Shown here piece by piece: positions 1 through 7,975 of a stretch of 64,000 nt of DNA. The notes below the pieces were generated by a model. It was given only the letters and a program-made list of their open reading frames with translations, made no database searches and was not told the origin of the DNA. The first letter of the stretch is position 1. The number at the start of each line of letters is the position of its first letter. The translations under genes were made by a program, and so were the position numbers. Source of the stretch: Allobosea sp. CS1GBMeth4. Lineage in GTDB: Bacteria; Pseudomonadota; Alphaproteobacteria; Rhizobiales; Beijerinckiaceae. The stretch is from positions 1 through 64,000 of the forward strand of contig NZ_FYAS01000053.1 in the NCBI RefSeq assembly GCF_900185715.1, written 5' to 3'.

Positions 1-2
1 CG

Positions 3-131
3 GCGCCGGAACCCGCCACCGGCCCGCGGCCGCGCGTGCCGGCGAATCGACGGCGCGGCCGGCGCGGCTCGCGCCCCGCCCCGAAGCGCGGTTCGCGCCA
101 GGCCGGGCACCCCGCCGCGAAGCTGGCTTGA
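3..131 (+). CDS. 3' end of an upstream gene with an Arg/Pro/Ala-rich tail (partial)
   Basis: The frame beginning at base 3 is open from the window edge to a TGA at 129-131 and gives 42 residues rich in Arg, Pro, Gly and Ala. Such basic, low-complexity tails are common on nucleic-acid-binding proteins of high-GC alphaproteobacteria, but no domain is visible and the protein cannot be named. In very GC-rich DNA an open frame of this length can occur by chance, so this is a tentative call. The following 118 bases up to the next start hold no other gene. Confidence 0.35.
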   Translation, partial: APEPATGPRPRVPANRRRGRRGSRPAPKRGSRQAGHPAAKLA

Positions 132-249
132 CGCTTCGACGCTCCGCCTGGAAAGTCGAGGTCATGATGAGCCGGCTGAACTCTGGATTGGCTACGGCGC
201 AGGGCCTGCCCCTGCCGCCCCGGCCAGTCATGGCCGGGCGGAGGCCGGG

Positions 250-453
250 ATGACCGACCTCGCCCTCATCGCCGCGAGCATCGCCACCCTCGCGCTCTCG
301 GTCTGGCTCGCCTTCGAGAACAGCGCTGCGCTGGCCCTGCCGCTGGTCATCGTCTTCGCCGGCCTGGTGCGGACGCTCGTCCGCCGCTCGGCCCGGCGCG
401 GCATCACGCCGGCCGAGATCCGGCCGCCCTCGCACGAGGACACGCGCTCCTGA
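250..453 (+). CDS. small two-helix membrane protein of unknown function
   Basis: A 67-residue protein with two hydrophobic segments (roughly residues 4-22 and 27-44) separated by a short polar turn, then a basic cytoplasmic-type tail (RRSARRG) and a hydrophilic C terminus. The ATG lies 6 bases after a GGAGG Shine-Dalgarno sequence, which supports real translation. It is followed by a tRNA gene and shows no operon partner. I do not recognise the family; small proteins of this kind in Hyphomicrobiales are usually uncharacterised inner-membrane proteins. Confidence 0.6.
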   Translation: MTDLALIAASIATLALSVWLAFENSAALALPLVIVFAGLVRTLVRRSARRGITPAEIRPPSHEDTRS

Positions 454-532
454 GAGCGCCGGCGGCGCTTCCGCCGACTCTCGCAATTGCCGCGTTGCAT
501 CGCGACGACGGGCCCTCTATAAGCCGTCGCGT

Positions 533-610
533 CGGAGCGTAGCGCAGCCCGGTTAGCGCACTTGTCTGGGGGACAAGGGGTCGGAGGTTCGAATCCTCTC
601 GCTCCGACCA
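533..610 (+). tRNA. tRNA-Pro (anticodon GGG)
   Basis: A complete 78-base cloverleaf can be drawn. The acceptor stem CGGAGCG (533-539) pairs with CGCTCCG (600-606), followed by discriminator A and an encoded CCA (608-610). The anticodon stem CTTGT/ACAAG encloses the loop CTGGGGG, which puts GGG at 568-570, and the T arm contains GGTTCGAATCC. GGG reads CCC/CCU proline codons, fitting the GC-rich codon use of the neighbours. No integrase or attachment-site duplication was seen next to it. Confidence 0.97.
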
Positions 611-739
611 TTTCTTCATCCATCGCCGGTATCATGCGAGCGGCGGCTTCGCCGCCCGCGCCCGCGCGCCTTGCCCAATACGGATTCAGGCAGCGCCGAT
701 CGGGCGGAGCTGATCGCCCATGCTCGACGGAACGGCCGC

Positions 740-880
740 ATGTCTGTCCTGTCCAACAGAATCACGCTCCTCCTGCTGCTCGCCGCCTTCGCACTCTCGG
801 CCTGCGCCGACAACGGGACCCGTCGAGCGACGTGCCATACCCACCGAGCCGGTCATGGCGAACTGACCGAATGCGGCTGA
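740..880 (+). CDS. possible small lipoprotein
   Basis: A 46-residue frame starts with a typical lipoprotein signal: short basic N terminus, a leucine-rich stretch, then the lipobox LSAC (Cys about residue 21). The remainder is only about 25 residues and is polar (Cys, His, Arg). Entericidin-like and other tiny lipoproteins have this architecture, but the mature part matches no motif I know. The Shine-Dalgarno is weak. It could be a real small lipoprotein, a truncated one, or chance; the lipobox is the only solid evidence. Confidence 0.3.
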   Translation: MSVLSNRITLLLLLAAFALSACADNGTRRATCHTHRAGHGELTECG

Positions 881-1053
881 TCGGCCGGGAGGCGTCGCGC
901 CCGCGTCCGTGCCCGGCCGGAGGCGGCGAGCCGTCCCGTTTCGGGGCGGGTCACCTCGCCTCGCATTAACTCTCTCTTAAGGCTTCGATTGCGCGGGCCG
1001 GGCAGTGGGCGCAGGGTTCGGCCCATCACAGCTGGACAGCGAGGAGTGTCGCG

Positions 1054-1869
1054 ATGTCGATGGCGTTGACCGACCGGCAGCCGCTTCGGCCGCGGGGCGC
1101 CGCCATCGCGGCCGGCAAGGGGTCGCTCGAGAGCTTTTTCGCCGGGCTCCGGCCCGATTGGCATTCCGCCTGGGCCTGGGACCATTACGAGGCGACGATC
1201 CTGGCGCTGATGCACCAGTTCGGCCTGCAGCGGCTCTGCGAGATCGGCGGCGGCCGCGATCCGCTCTTCACCGCCGAGGAAGCGCGCCGCTACGGGCTCG
1301 ATCTCGTCGTCAACGACATCGATGCGGGCGAGCTCGCCTTGACGCCGAAAGGGCTGCGCACCGCCCGCTTCGACATCGCCGGCGACCTCTCCGAGCCGGA
1401 CATCGCACGCGGCGGCTACGACATGATGGTCTCGCGCATGGTGTTCGAGCACGTCCATGACGTCGAGCGGGCCTGGAGCAACATCCACGCCCTGCTCGCG
1501 CCGGGCGGAATCGGCCTCGCCTTCGTGCCGACGCTGTGGGCGCCGGTCTTCGCCCTCAACCACATCCTGCCGGAAAAGGCCTCGCGCGCCATCGTCCATG
1601 CGCTCTTCCCGGCGCGGCGAGAGGGCGGCGGCGATCCGAAGTTTCCGGCCTTCTACGATTGGTGCCGCGGCAGCGAGGCCAGGCTCGCGCCGATGCTGCG
1701 CCGGGCCGGCTTCAGCGACTTGCACATCCAGCCCTTCTGGGGCCATGGCTATTTCGAGCGGATGCCGGGGCTGCGCGAGCTCGACGGCGCGTTCAACCGG
1801 CTCGCGGCCAGGGTCGACTGGCGCTTCGTCACGACCTACGCCTATGTGGTCGTCCGCAAGGAGCGCTGA
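1054..1869 (+). CDS. class I SAM-dependent methyltransferase
   Basis: A 271-residue soluble protein with the Rossmann-type methyltransferase fold. Motif I is CEIGGGRDPLF near residue 63, followed by an acidic strand end (VVNDIDA) that would bind the SAM ribose, and a post-I segment FDIAGDL. The stretch MMVSRMVFEHVHDVERAW is the usual 'fehv.d' region of Methyltransf_11/23 enzymes. The start follows a GAGGAG ribosome site. It opens the exopolysaccharide locus and ends convergently, overlapping the polymerase gene by 28 bases. A sugar or glycan-end methylation role is inferred from context; the substrate is unknown. Confidence 0.82.
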   Translation: MSMALTDRQPLRPRGAAIAAGKGSLESFFAGLRPDWHSAWAWDHYEATILALMHQFGLQRLCEIGGGRDPLFTAEEARRYGLDLVVNDIDAGELALTPKGLRTARFDIAGDLSEPDIARGGYDMMVSRMVFEHVHDVERAWSNIHALLAPGGIGLAFVPTLWAPVFALNHILPEKASRAIVHALFPARREGGGDPKFPAFYDWCRGSEARLAPMLRRAGFSDLHIQPFWGHGYFERMPGLRELDGAFNRLAARVDWRFVTTYAYVVVRKER

Positions 1870-3086
1870 GCGCCCGGCTCCGGCAGCGCCGCCAGCCCCC
1901 AGATCAGGCCGAGCATCAGATAGAAGTGGCGCCAATGGTCGGTGTCGATCTGCAGCCCCTGCAGGATCGTGACGAACAGCACCGACCAGAGCACGATCGC
2001 ATCGCCCTGCCAGGGCCCGCGGCGGAAGACCGCGCGCCAGCCGGCGATGCAGGTCGCGACCGTCAGCGCGAGATAGGCGAAGCCGCCGATCCAGCCATAG
2101 GACGCGAAGGCGTTGATGTAGACGTTGTGCGGGTCTTCCGGGAAGGTGAAGCGGAAGCGCAGCGGCCCGAAGCCGTTCGGCAGGTCCAGCAGCATCGGGA
2201 TCGAGCGCAGCTGGTTGCCGAAGCGGCCGGTGACGCCCTGGTCGTAGTCCTGGTCGAGGCTGGCGCGGATCTCGAAGACGCTGCGGATGCTCTCGAAGGA
2301 GAGTGCGATCAAGAGCGCCGCCGCCACCAGCACCAGCGTGACCAGCGTCAGGAAGACGATGCGGGCGCGCTGCGTGGCGCTCGTCGAGGTCAGGAAGGTC
2401 AGCCCCGCCATCATCAGCGCCGCGGCGACGAGGTTGCCCCAGGCGCCGCGCGAGAACGACAGGAACAGCGCCAGCAGCGGCACGCTCATCAGCAGCACGC
2501 CCCGGGCCAGCCCGATCTTGCCGATCAGCACGGCGTGCAGCAGGTAGATCAGCGGCAGCACCAGGAAGGGGCCGAGCACGTTCGGGTCCTTGAAGGTGCC
2601 GGAGGCGCGGCCGCTCAGCGTGAAGATCTCGCCCAGCCCGGCGATGTCGAAATAGCCGGCGATGGCGGCGAAGCCGGCGCACCAGGCGGCGAACAGATAG
2701 CCCTTGCGCAGGGTCGCGAGCCGGCCGAGCGGGTCCTCCGCCATGATCGCCGCGAAGAAGATCGCGGTCAGCATGAGGTAGACCGAGACGGCGGTGAAAC
2801 GGACCGAGGCCGCCTCGTCCATCCAGGGGATCAGCGCGATCACGCCGCCGATATTGTAGAGCAGCAGCAGCAGCGCCATCGGCAGCAGCTTCTGCGAGAA
2901 GCGGATGCCGGTCAGCGCGAAGACGAGAAGCGTGACCGGGAAGACGAATTCATAGGGCGAGGGTTCGATCAGGGCGAGGAAGCTCACCGCCGTCAACAGC
3001 CACAGCACGCCGCGCTTGATCGCGGCATGGGAGATGGTCAGCCCGCGCCGGGCTCGCCCGTCCCGCCCGTGCGCCAGCGCGCTCAA
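1842..3086 (-). CDS. O-antigen ligase/polymerase-like membrane protein (Wzy/ExoQ type)
   Basis: A 414-residue polytopic membrane protein with about ten hydrophobic segments. A larger periplasmic loop falls in the second half (about residues 265-325), as in the Wzy_C/O-antigen ligase family (PF04932). FSFSRGAWGNL and the loop segment with TGRFGNQ and DPHNVYINAFASYGWIG are typical; the H-N-x-x-(I/L) motif is conserved in ligases. The protein would polymerise or ligate lipid-linked repeat units at the periplasmic face of the inner membrane. Its start overlaps the sugar-transferase stop by 4 bases (3083-3086), so the two are translationally coupled. Confidence 0.85.
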   Translation of the reverse strand: MSALAHGRDGRARRGLTISHAAIKRGVLWLLTAVSFLALIEPSPYEFVFPVTLLVFALTGIRFSQKLLPMALLLLLYNIGGVIALIPWMDEAASVRFTAVSVYLMLTAIFFAAIMAEDPLGRLATLRKGYLFAAWCAGFAAIAGYFDIAGLGEIFTLSGRASGTFKDPNVLGPFLVLPLIYLLHAVLIGKIGLARGVLLMSVPLLALFLSFSRGAWGNLVAAALMMAGLTFLTSTSATQRARIVFLTLVTLVLVAAALLIALSFESIRSVFEIRASLDQDYDQGVTGRFGNQLRSIPMLLDLPNGFGPLRFRFTFPEDPHNVYINAFASYGWIGGFAYLALTVATCIAGWRAVFRRGPWQGDAIVLWSVLFVTILQGLQIDTDHWRHFYLMLGLIWGLAALPEPGAQRSLRTTT

Positions 3087-4624
3087 TAGGCGTTCTCGCT
3101 CTTGGTCATCAGCGAGAACGGCGTCCTGATCAGGATGTAGAGGTCGAGCAGCACCGACCAGTTCTCGATGTAGTAGAGGTCGTGCTCGACGCGGCGCTGG
3201 ATCTTGTCCTCCGTGTCGGTCTCGCCGCGCCAGCCATGGATCTGGGCCCAGCCGGTGATGCCGGGCTTCACCTTGTGGCGGGCGAAGTAGCCGTCGACGA
3301 CCTGTTCATAGGCGCGGTTCTGCATGGTGGCGTGGACCGCGTGCGGCCGCGGGCCGACCAGCGAGAGATTGCCCTTGAACACGACGTTGAGCAGTTGCGG
3401 CAATTCGTCGATCGAGGTCTTGCGGATGAAGCGGCCGACGCGCGTGACCCGCGGATCGTCCTTGGTCACCTGCTTGGCGGCGGCGAAGTCGCTCATCTCG
3501 TGATAGAGCGAGCGGAATTTCAGCACCTCGATCATCTCGTTGTTGAAGCCGTAGCGCTTTTGCCGGAACAGGATCGGGCCGCGGGAATCGAGCTTGACCG
3601 CGATCGCGGTCGCCAGCATCAGCGGCGAGAGGGCGACCAGCGCCAGCGTGCCGACGATCTTGTCGAACAGCCATTTGACGACGATGTCCCAGTCGGCGAT
3701 CGGCCGGTCGAACACGTCGAGCACCGGGACCGCGCCGATATAGGAATAGGAGCGCGGCCGGAATCTGAGCTTCGACATATGGGCCGAGAGCCTGATGTCG
3801 ATCGGCAGGACCCAGAGCTTGCGCAGCATGGCGAGCAGCCGCGTCTCGGCCGAGATCGGCAGGGTGAAGATCACGAGGTCGAGCTTGGTGCGGCGTGCGA
3901 ACTCGACCAGGTCGTCGATCGTGCCGAGCTTGGGATAGCCGGCGACGAGATCGGGCGAGCGGTCGTCGCTGCGGTCGTCGAACACGCCGCAGATGCGCAG
4001 CCCGGTGTCGCGCTGGGCCTCGAGCGCCCGGATCAGTTCCTCGCCGGCCTGGCCGCCGCCGACGATGGCGGTGCGCCGCTCCAGCCGTCCCATCCGCGTC
4101 AGGCGCAGCACGATCAGCGAAACCGCCAGGCGCTCGACGAACAGCGCCGCCAGGCCGATGCCGTAGAAACCGGCGAACCAGACGCGCGAGACCTGCCCGC
4201 CGATCTTGAGGAAGAAGAAGCTCGCCAGCGCGAGCAGGAACAGCAGCGTCCAGCCCGCAGTGATCCGCACCGCCATGCTGACGACGTTGCGCAGCGCTCC
4301 GATGTGATAGAGGTGCAGCGCCTGGAAGGCGGCGAGCGCGCCGACGGCCATCAGCGGCACGGTGAGCTGATAGGCCAGGGCGTCCTCAACCTTGCCGGCG
4401 ACGTAGAAGGCGAAGACCAGCCCGCCGACGCCGAGGATCGCGAGCACGTCGGCGAGACGCACGAGGCCTTCGACCAGCACCGGCGACAGCGTCTGCTTGA
4501 GCGGCATCGCGGCGATGCGCTCGGCCAGCGGGTGGAAGGTCCGGGTGCCGCCGGACTCTGCGCTCGCCGGCGCAGGGCCGGCGGAATCCGCCTTGATCAG
4601 GTCGCGAACGTCGAAAGCGCCCAT
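3083..4624 (-). CDS. undecaprenyl-phosphate sugar phosphotransferase (WcaJ/PssY type)
   Basis: A 513-residue polyprenyl glycosylphosphotransferase, the enzyme that starts exopolysaccharide synthesis by moving a hexose-1-phosphate from UDP-sugar to undecaprenyl phosphate. The N-terminal part has four to five membrane helices. The middle is a CoA-binding-like Rossmann domain ([14 protein letters not shown]). The C terminus is the catalytic bacterial sugar transferase domain with [26 protein letters not shown] and LSLVGPRPH. Its length matches the long WcaJ/Pss family rather than short PglC enzymes. It is the first gene of a two-gene minus-strand operon with the O-antigen-ligase-like protein. 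Confidence 0.93.
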   Translation of the reverse strand: MGAFDVRDLIKADSAGPAPASAESGGTRTFHPLAERIAAMPLKQTLSPVLVEGLVRLADVLAILGVGGLVFAFYVAGKVEDALAYQLTVPLMAVGALAAFQALHLYHIGALRNVVSMAVRITAGWTLLFLLALASFFFLKIGGQVSRVWFAGFYGIGLAALFVERLAVSLIVLRLTRMGRLERRTAIVGGGQAGEELIRALEAQRDTGLRICGVFDDRSDDRSPDLVAGYPKLGTIDDLVEFARRTKLDLVIFTLPISAETRLLAMLRKLWVLPIDIRLSAHMSKLRFRPRSYSYIGAVPVLDVFDRPIADWDIVVKWLFDKIVGTLALVALSPLMLATAIAVKLDSRGPILFRQKRYGFNNEMIEVLKFRSLYHEMSDFAAAKQVTKDDPRVTRVGRFIRKTSIDELPQLLNVVFKGNLSLVGPRPHAVHATMQNRAYEQVVDGYFARHKVKPGITGWAQIHGWRGETDTEDKIQRRVEHDLYYIENWSVLLDLYILIRTPFSLMTKSENAY

Positions 4625-4683
4625 CTCGCCAAGTCCTCGCGCGCGGCGGCATCCGCGCCAGCCGCGCTGAAAGCCGTCGTGAC

Positions 4684-4801
4684 CTAGAGCCCGTTCCGAT
4701 CAGCTTGCACCGCAAGCTGATCGGCAAAACGGTCTCTGAGCCAAAAGTGAGAGACGGATTCACCGATCAGATTGATCCAATCTGATCGGATCCGGCTCTA
4801 G
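4684..4801 (+). repeat. 118-bp palindromic element with CTAGAGCC/GGCTCTAG ends
   Basis: The element begins CTAGAGCC and ends GGCTCTAG, an 8-bp terminal inverted repeat. It contains nested hairpins: GATCAGCTTG/CAAGCTGATC, then GTCTCT/AGAGAC, then CAGATTG/CAATCTG. A diverged copy in the opposite orientation lies at 52989-53076. The small size, the terminal inverted repeat and the lack of coding potential suggest a non-autonomous, MITE-like or REP-like element. The sequence shows the structure; mobility is inference. Confidence 0.7.
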
Positions 4802-5251
4802 CGCAAATTGCTCTCGGAAGACTTAATCGAACGCTGCGGAAGCGAGCGGGATTCGCCGTGACCCCGGCCATCGCGAGGGTCCGGAACCGCATGGCCGGAG
4901 CAGGATTTTTCGCGACCTGAGCAAGGTTGATTTTCGCTCGGCCCTTCAAGGTATTAGCGCATGGTTTCGTCGGTCGAGAACAGGTCTCGGCGGCTTCGGA
5001 AGTCGTATCCACGTTGACAAAAAGCATAATTTCAGGCACTTAGGCCGCCAGATGAGTGTCTGAGAAGCACATATTTCCTTGGTCTTGCCCGCCGGTATTT
5101 CCGGACATTGGGGCAAGGCGGTGTGCTGGCCTCCGGCGAAAGCCAGAGCGCTCCCTTCATCTCGAACATCATCTTGAACGCCAACGATGCGCACCCCGCA
5201 GACGCCGCCCCCGCGTCGCCTGCGCCCCGGGCCTGCGTCCCTGTGTGACTT
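4802..5251. other. intergenic region upstream of the SMR pair
   Basis: About 450 bases with no convincing gene on either strand. The first half is less GC-rich than its surroundings (around 4800-5050). The second half contains a short hairpin (CTGGC, 11-base loop, GCCAG at about 5127-5147) and could be the untranslated leader of the mdtJI-like genes. I looked for guanidine-II/III riboswitch features (paired ACGR-loop hairpins) because SMR genes often carry them, and did not find them. Confidence 0.4.
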
Positions 5252-5608
5252 ATGTCTTTCCATTGGTTGATCCTGCTCGCGGCCATCGCCGTCGAGCTCG
5301 TCGCGACGTCGGCGCTGAAGGCCTTCGTCGCGGCTCCGGTCCTCGTCGCGGTGCTGCCGCTCGCGCTGATCGGCTTGTCCTTCGCCCTGCTCAGCGTCGC
5401 CCTGCGCGTCATCCCGATGGCGGTCGCTTATGCGGTCTGGGAAGGCCTCGGCATCGTCGGCATCGCCCTGATCGGGCATGCCTTCTTCGCCGAGCATCTG
5501 ACGGTCCCGCGCATGCTGGCGCTGGCCCTGATCATCGGCGGCATCGTGCTGCTGGAACGCGGCGTCGGTCACGAGGCCGCCAGGGAGGATGAGCGGAGGC
5601 CGGTGTGA
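5252..5608 (+). CDS. mdtJ: SMR-family transporter, MdtJ-like subunit
   Basis: A 118-residue, four-helix small multidrug resistance protein. The essential membrane glutamate of helix 1 is present (E15 in AIAVELVATSALK). The helix 3 motif AYAVWEGLGIVGIAL resembles E. coli MdtJ (AYALWEGIG) more than EmrE (AIWSG). The C terminus has a hydrophilic tail, also MdtJ-like. MdtJ works as an obligate heterodimer with MdtI, exporting spermidine by proton antiport. The gene overlaps the next by 4 bases (GTGA). Assignment to mdtJ is by motif and gene order, so paired SMR of other specificity is possible. Confidence 0.75.
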   Translation: MSFHWLILLAAIAVELVATSALKAFVAAPVLVAVLPLALIGLSFALLSVALRVIPMAVAYAVWEGLGIVGIALIGHAFFAEHLTVPRMLALALIIGGIVLLERGVGHEAAREDERRPV

Positions 5609-5943
5609 CCTTCGCTGCCTCCGCGCAGGCCTTCGCTCTGGCCTGGCTGGCGCTCGCCGTCGCCCTCGAGGTGGTCGGCACCAGCCTGCTGAAGATCTCC
5701 GACGGGCTGAAGCGCCGGCTGGTCGGTGGCCTCGGCGTCGCCTGCGTCGTCGGCGCCTTCGGTGCGCTGGCCCAGGCCATCCGCGGCATGGACCTCTCGG
5801 TCGCCTATGCCGTCTGGGGTGGAGTCGGCCTCGTCCTGACCGCGGTCGTCGGTTCGCTCGCCTTCGGCCAGCGCATCCGGCCGGGCGGCTGGCTCGGCAT
5901 CGTCCTGGTCGTCGCCGGCGTGGTCGCGCTCAAGCTGCTCTGA
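5605..5943 (+). CDS. mdtI: SMR-family transporter, MdtI-like subunit
   Basis: A 112-residue four-helix SMR protein starting at a GTG that overlaps the upstream partner's stop. The conserved helix 1 glutamate is E22 (ALEVVGTSLLK). Helix 3 reads AYAVWGGVGLVLTA, and helix 4 begins FGQRIRPGGWLGI, closely following E. coli MdtI (YALWGGFG, FGQRLNRKGWIG). Together with the previous gene it forms the MdtJ-MdtI order seen in spermidine exporters. Its place inside an exopolysaccharide locus looks accidental; no functional link is evident. Confidence 0.75.
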   Translation: MTFAASAQAFALAWLALAVALEVVGTSLLKISDGLKRRLVGGLGVACVVGAFGALAQAIRGMDLSVAYAVWGGVGLVLTAVVGSLAFGQRIRPGGWLGIVLVVAGVVALKLL

Positions 5944-6022
5944 CCGGCTGCCGACCCCGGCCGAGCCGGGCAGCGGCGTCGGGCTCGCTTGCGCCTCGGG
6001 AGGCCGTCTCCAACCGGACGGC

Positions 6023-7186
6023 TCAGCCGCCGCGCTTCGCCAGCGCGGCGCGATAGGCGTCGAGGACGCCGTCGACCATGGCGTCGAGGCGGAACCTGGC
6101 CCGCACATGCCTCGCCAGGTCGGCGGCCTCGGCCAGCCTGTCCGCCGCGGGCTTGGCCAGCGTGGCGCGGATCGTGTCGGCCAGCACGATCGGGTCGTTC
6201 GGCGGGATCAGCCGGTCGGCATGCCTCGGGCCGTAGATCTCCTTGATGCCGCCGACATCGGTCGCGATCAGCGGCTGCGCCGCCGCCGCCGCCTCCAGGA
6301 TGACGTAGGGCAGGGACTCCGCCCGCGAGGGGATCACCATGACATGCGCCTTGGCGAGTGCGGCCCGGATCGGCCCCGGCGGATCGAACACGCATTGCGC
6401 GGCGACGTCCTGGTCGACGGTCATCTGCCGCAGCACGGCCTCGTCCGGGCCGGATCCGACGATCAGGACGCGCGGCGTCAGCCGGTCGCGGCGCTTCAGC
6501 AGCGCGAGCGACTCGATCAGCGTATCGACGCCCTTGGCGGAGCGCAGCTCGCCGAGATAGACGAGGTCGAACCCCGCCCGGGCATGGTCGATCGGCTCGA
6601 ATTCGGCCTCGGAGATGCCGTTCAGCACGATGCGGTGGTCGGTGCGCGGCTTGTGACCGATATGGGCCTCGAAGCGGCCGGCGATGAAGGCGCTCTCGAA
6701 CAGGAACATGTCGGTCGCCGGCTCGAGCAGGCGCTCGACCGCCATATAGACGCGATGTTCGGCGCTGCCGGGCTTGTAGTTGAAGCTGCCGCCATGCGGC
6801 GTGTAGGCGGTGACGTAGCTGCGCCCGGGCGAGAGCAGGGCGGGCAACCGCGCGTAGACGCCGCCCTTGGAGCCGTGCGCGTGCACGATCTGCGGCGCGA
6901 TCCGCCTGCGTGTCGAGACCGCGGCGATCTGGGCGCGCAGATCCGTCAGGCTCGGATAGCGCGACATCGGCACGCGCGTGACGCCGAGCGACAGCTGTGG
7001 TCCGAGTTCGGCGAAGACCTCGTCGGCGCGCGGTCCGCCCGTGCTCGCATCGCAGAAGATGCCGACGGCGTGGCCGCGCGCGAGCTGGCCGCGGGCCAGG
7101 TCGAGCACATGGCGGAACAGCCCGCCGAGCGGGGCGCGGAAGACGTGCAGGATGCTCAGCGAGGCGGAGCCGGCCGCGACGGACAT
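6023..7186 (-). CDS. glycosyltransferase family 4
   Basis: A 387-residue GT-B fold enzyme. The N-terminal acceptor half begins ILHVFRAPLGGLFRHVLDLA, the usual GT4 glycine-rich loop. The C-terminal donor half contains FDLVYLGELRSAKGVDTLIESL, VLIVGSGPDE and PSRAESLPYVILEAAAAAQPLIATDVGG, which includes the E-x7-E nucleotide-sugar signature. It has no membrane segment and would act at the cytoplasmic face on the growing lipid-linked saccharide. It lies 46 bases downstream of the Wza-like gene on the same strand, so the two are probably co-transcribed. Sugar specificity cannot be read from sequence. Confidence 0.9.
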   Translation of the reverse strand: MSVAAGSASLSILHVFRAPLGGLFRHVLDLARGQLARGHAVGIFCDASTGGPRADEVFAELGPQLSLGVTRVPMSRYPSLTDLRAQIAAVSTRRRIAPQIVHAHGSKGGVYARLPALLSPGRSYVTAYTPHGGSFNYKPGSAEHRVYMAVERLLEPATDMFLFESAFIAGRFEAHIGHKPRTDHRIVLNGISEAEFEPIDHARAGFDLVYLGELRSAKGVDTLIESLALLKRRDRLTPRVLIVGSGPDEAVLRQMTVDQDVAAQCVFDPPGPIRAALAKAHVMVIPSRAESLPYVILEAAAAAQPLIATDVGGIKEIYGPRHADRLIPPNDPIVLADTIRATLAKPAADRLAEAADLARHVRARFRLDAMVDGVLDAYRAALAKRGG

Positions 7187-7232
7187 GATCGGTGCTCCGT
7201 GTCTGGACGATTCCGCCCGAATGCGGCGCGAT

Positions 7233-7793
7233 CTAGAACCAGCGTTCCTTGATCACGATCGTATCGCCGGGCCGCACCGGATAGGTGATCGGCACGGTGC
7301 CGGTGACGAGCTGGCCGTCCATCAGCCGGGTGACCTCGGCATAGTTGCGCTGGCCGCGCGGGGTGAAGCCGCCGGCGATCGCCACCGCCGTCTGCACGGT
7401 CATGCCGTTCACGAACGGGAACTGCCCCGAATTGGTGACCTCGCCGAGCACGAAGAACGGCCGGTAGGCGTCGACCTCGACCGAGACCTTCGGCTCGCGC
7501 AGATAGCCGGCGCGCAGGCGCGCCTCGATCGCCCGCTCGAGCTGCTGCGTCGTGCGCCCCTGTGCCTCGACCGCCCCGATCAGCGGCATCGAGATGCGGC
7601 CGGAGCCGTCGACGGCGTAGATGTTGGAGAGGTTGTCCTGGCCGAAGACGATGACGCGCAGCCGGTCGCCGCTGGCGAGCTGATAGGGCGCCGCGGTCTC
7701 GACCGCGAACTCCGGCGCGACCACGCGCGGCGCACAGCCTGAGGCGGCGAGCGCTACGGCAAGCGCCAGACAGACGGGATGTCTACTCATCAT
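7233..7793 (-). CDS. polysaccharide export outer-membrane lipoprotein (Wza/ExoF-like)
   Basis: The start chosen (MMSRHP) gives 186 residues with a lipoprotein signal peptide and lipobox ASGC; an in-frame ATG at 7808 would add five residues. The mature protein has a Poly_export domain (YQLASGDRLRVIVFGQDNLS...VDGSGRISMPLIG), then an SLBB-type domain (FFVLGEVTNSGQFPFVNGMTV...AGGF). It lacks the long C-terminal helix of E. coli Wza, as is usual for short rhizobial exporters. It should form the periplasmic/outer-membrane part of the export channel with the Wzz/Wzc-like protein encoded divergently 183 bases away. Confidence 0.9.
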   Translation of the reverse strand: MMSRHPVCLALAVALAASGCAPRVVAPEFAVETAAPYQLASGDRLRVIVFGQDNLSNIYAVDGSGRISMPLIGAVEAQGRTTQQLERAIEARLRAGYLREPKVSVEVDAYRPFFVLGEVTNSGQFPFVNGMTVQTAVAIAGGFTPRGQRNYAEVTRLMDGQLVTGTVPITYPVRPGDTIVIKERWF

Positions 7794-7975
7794 CACCGGC
7801 GGACCCATCGAGACATGGCCCCTAGGGATAGGTCGTCATGGTTAACAAAACCTGATCGGGTCCGGATTTCGTCGCGTGCAGGAGGGCGGCTCTTAACTCA
7901 CCACTAACCTTAATGGGCTCACATGACGCTGCGTTTCTTCGCGGGGCGCGAGAGTTCTGCGTGAATGGAAGCCTC

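Noticed and set aside
562-969. Open frame running through tRNA-Pro into the following region
   Set aside because: It overlaps the tRNA gene and has no ribosome site or domain.
5055-5251. Guanidine (mini-ykkC or ykkC-III) riboswitch upstream of the SMR genes
   Set aside because: No paired ACGR-loop hairpins or ykkC-III core were seen; the genes look MdtJI-like, not guanidine-exporter-like.
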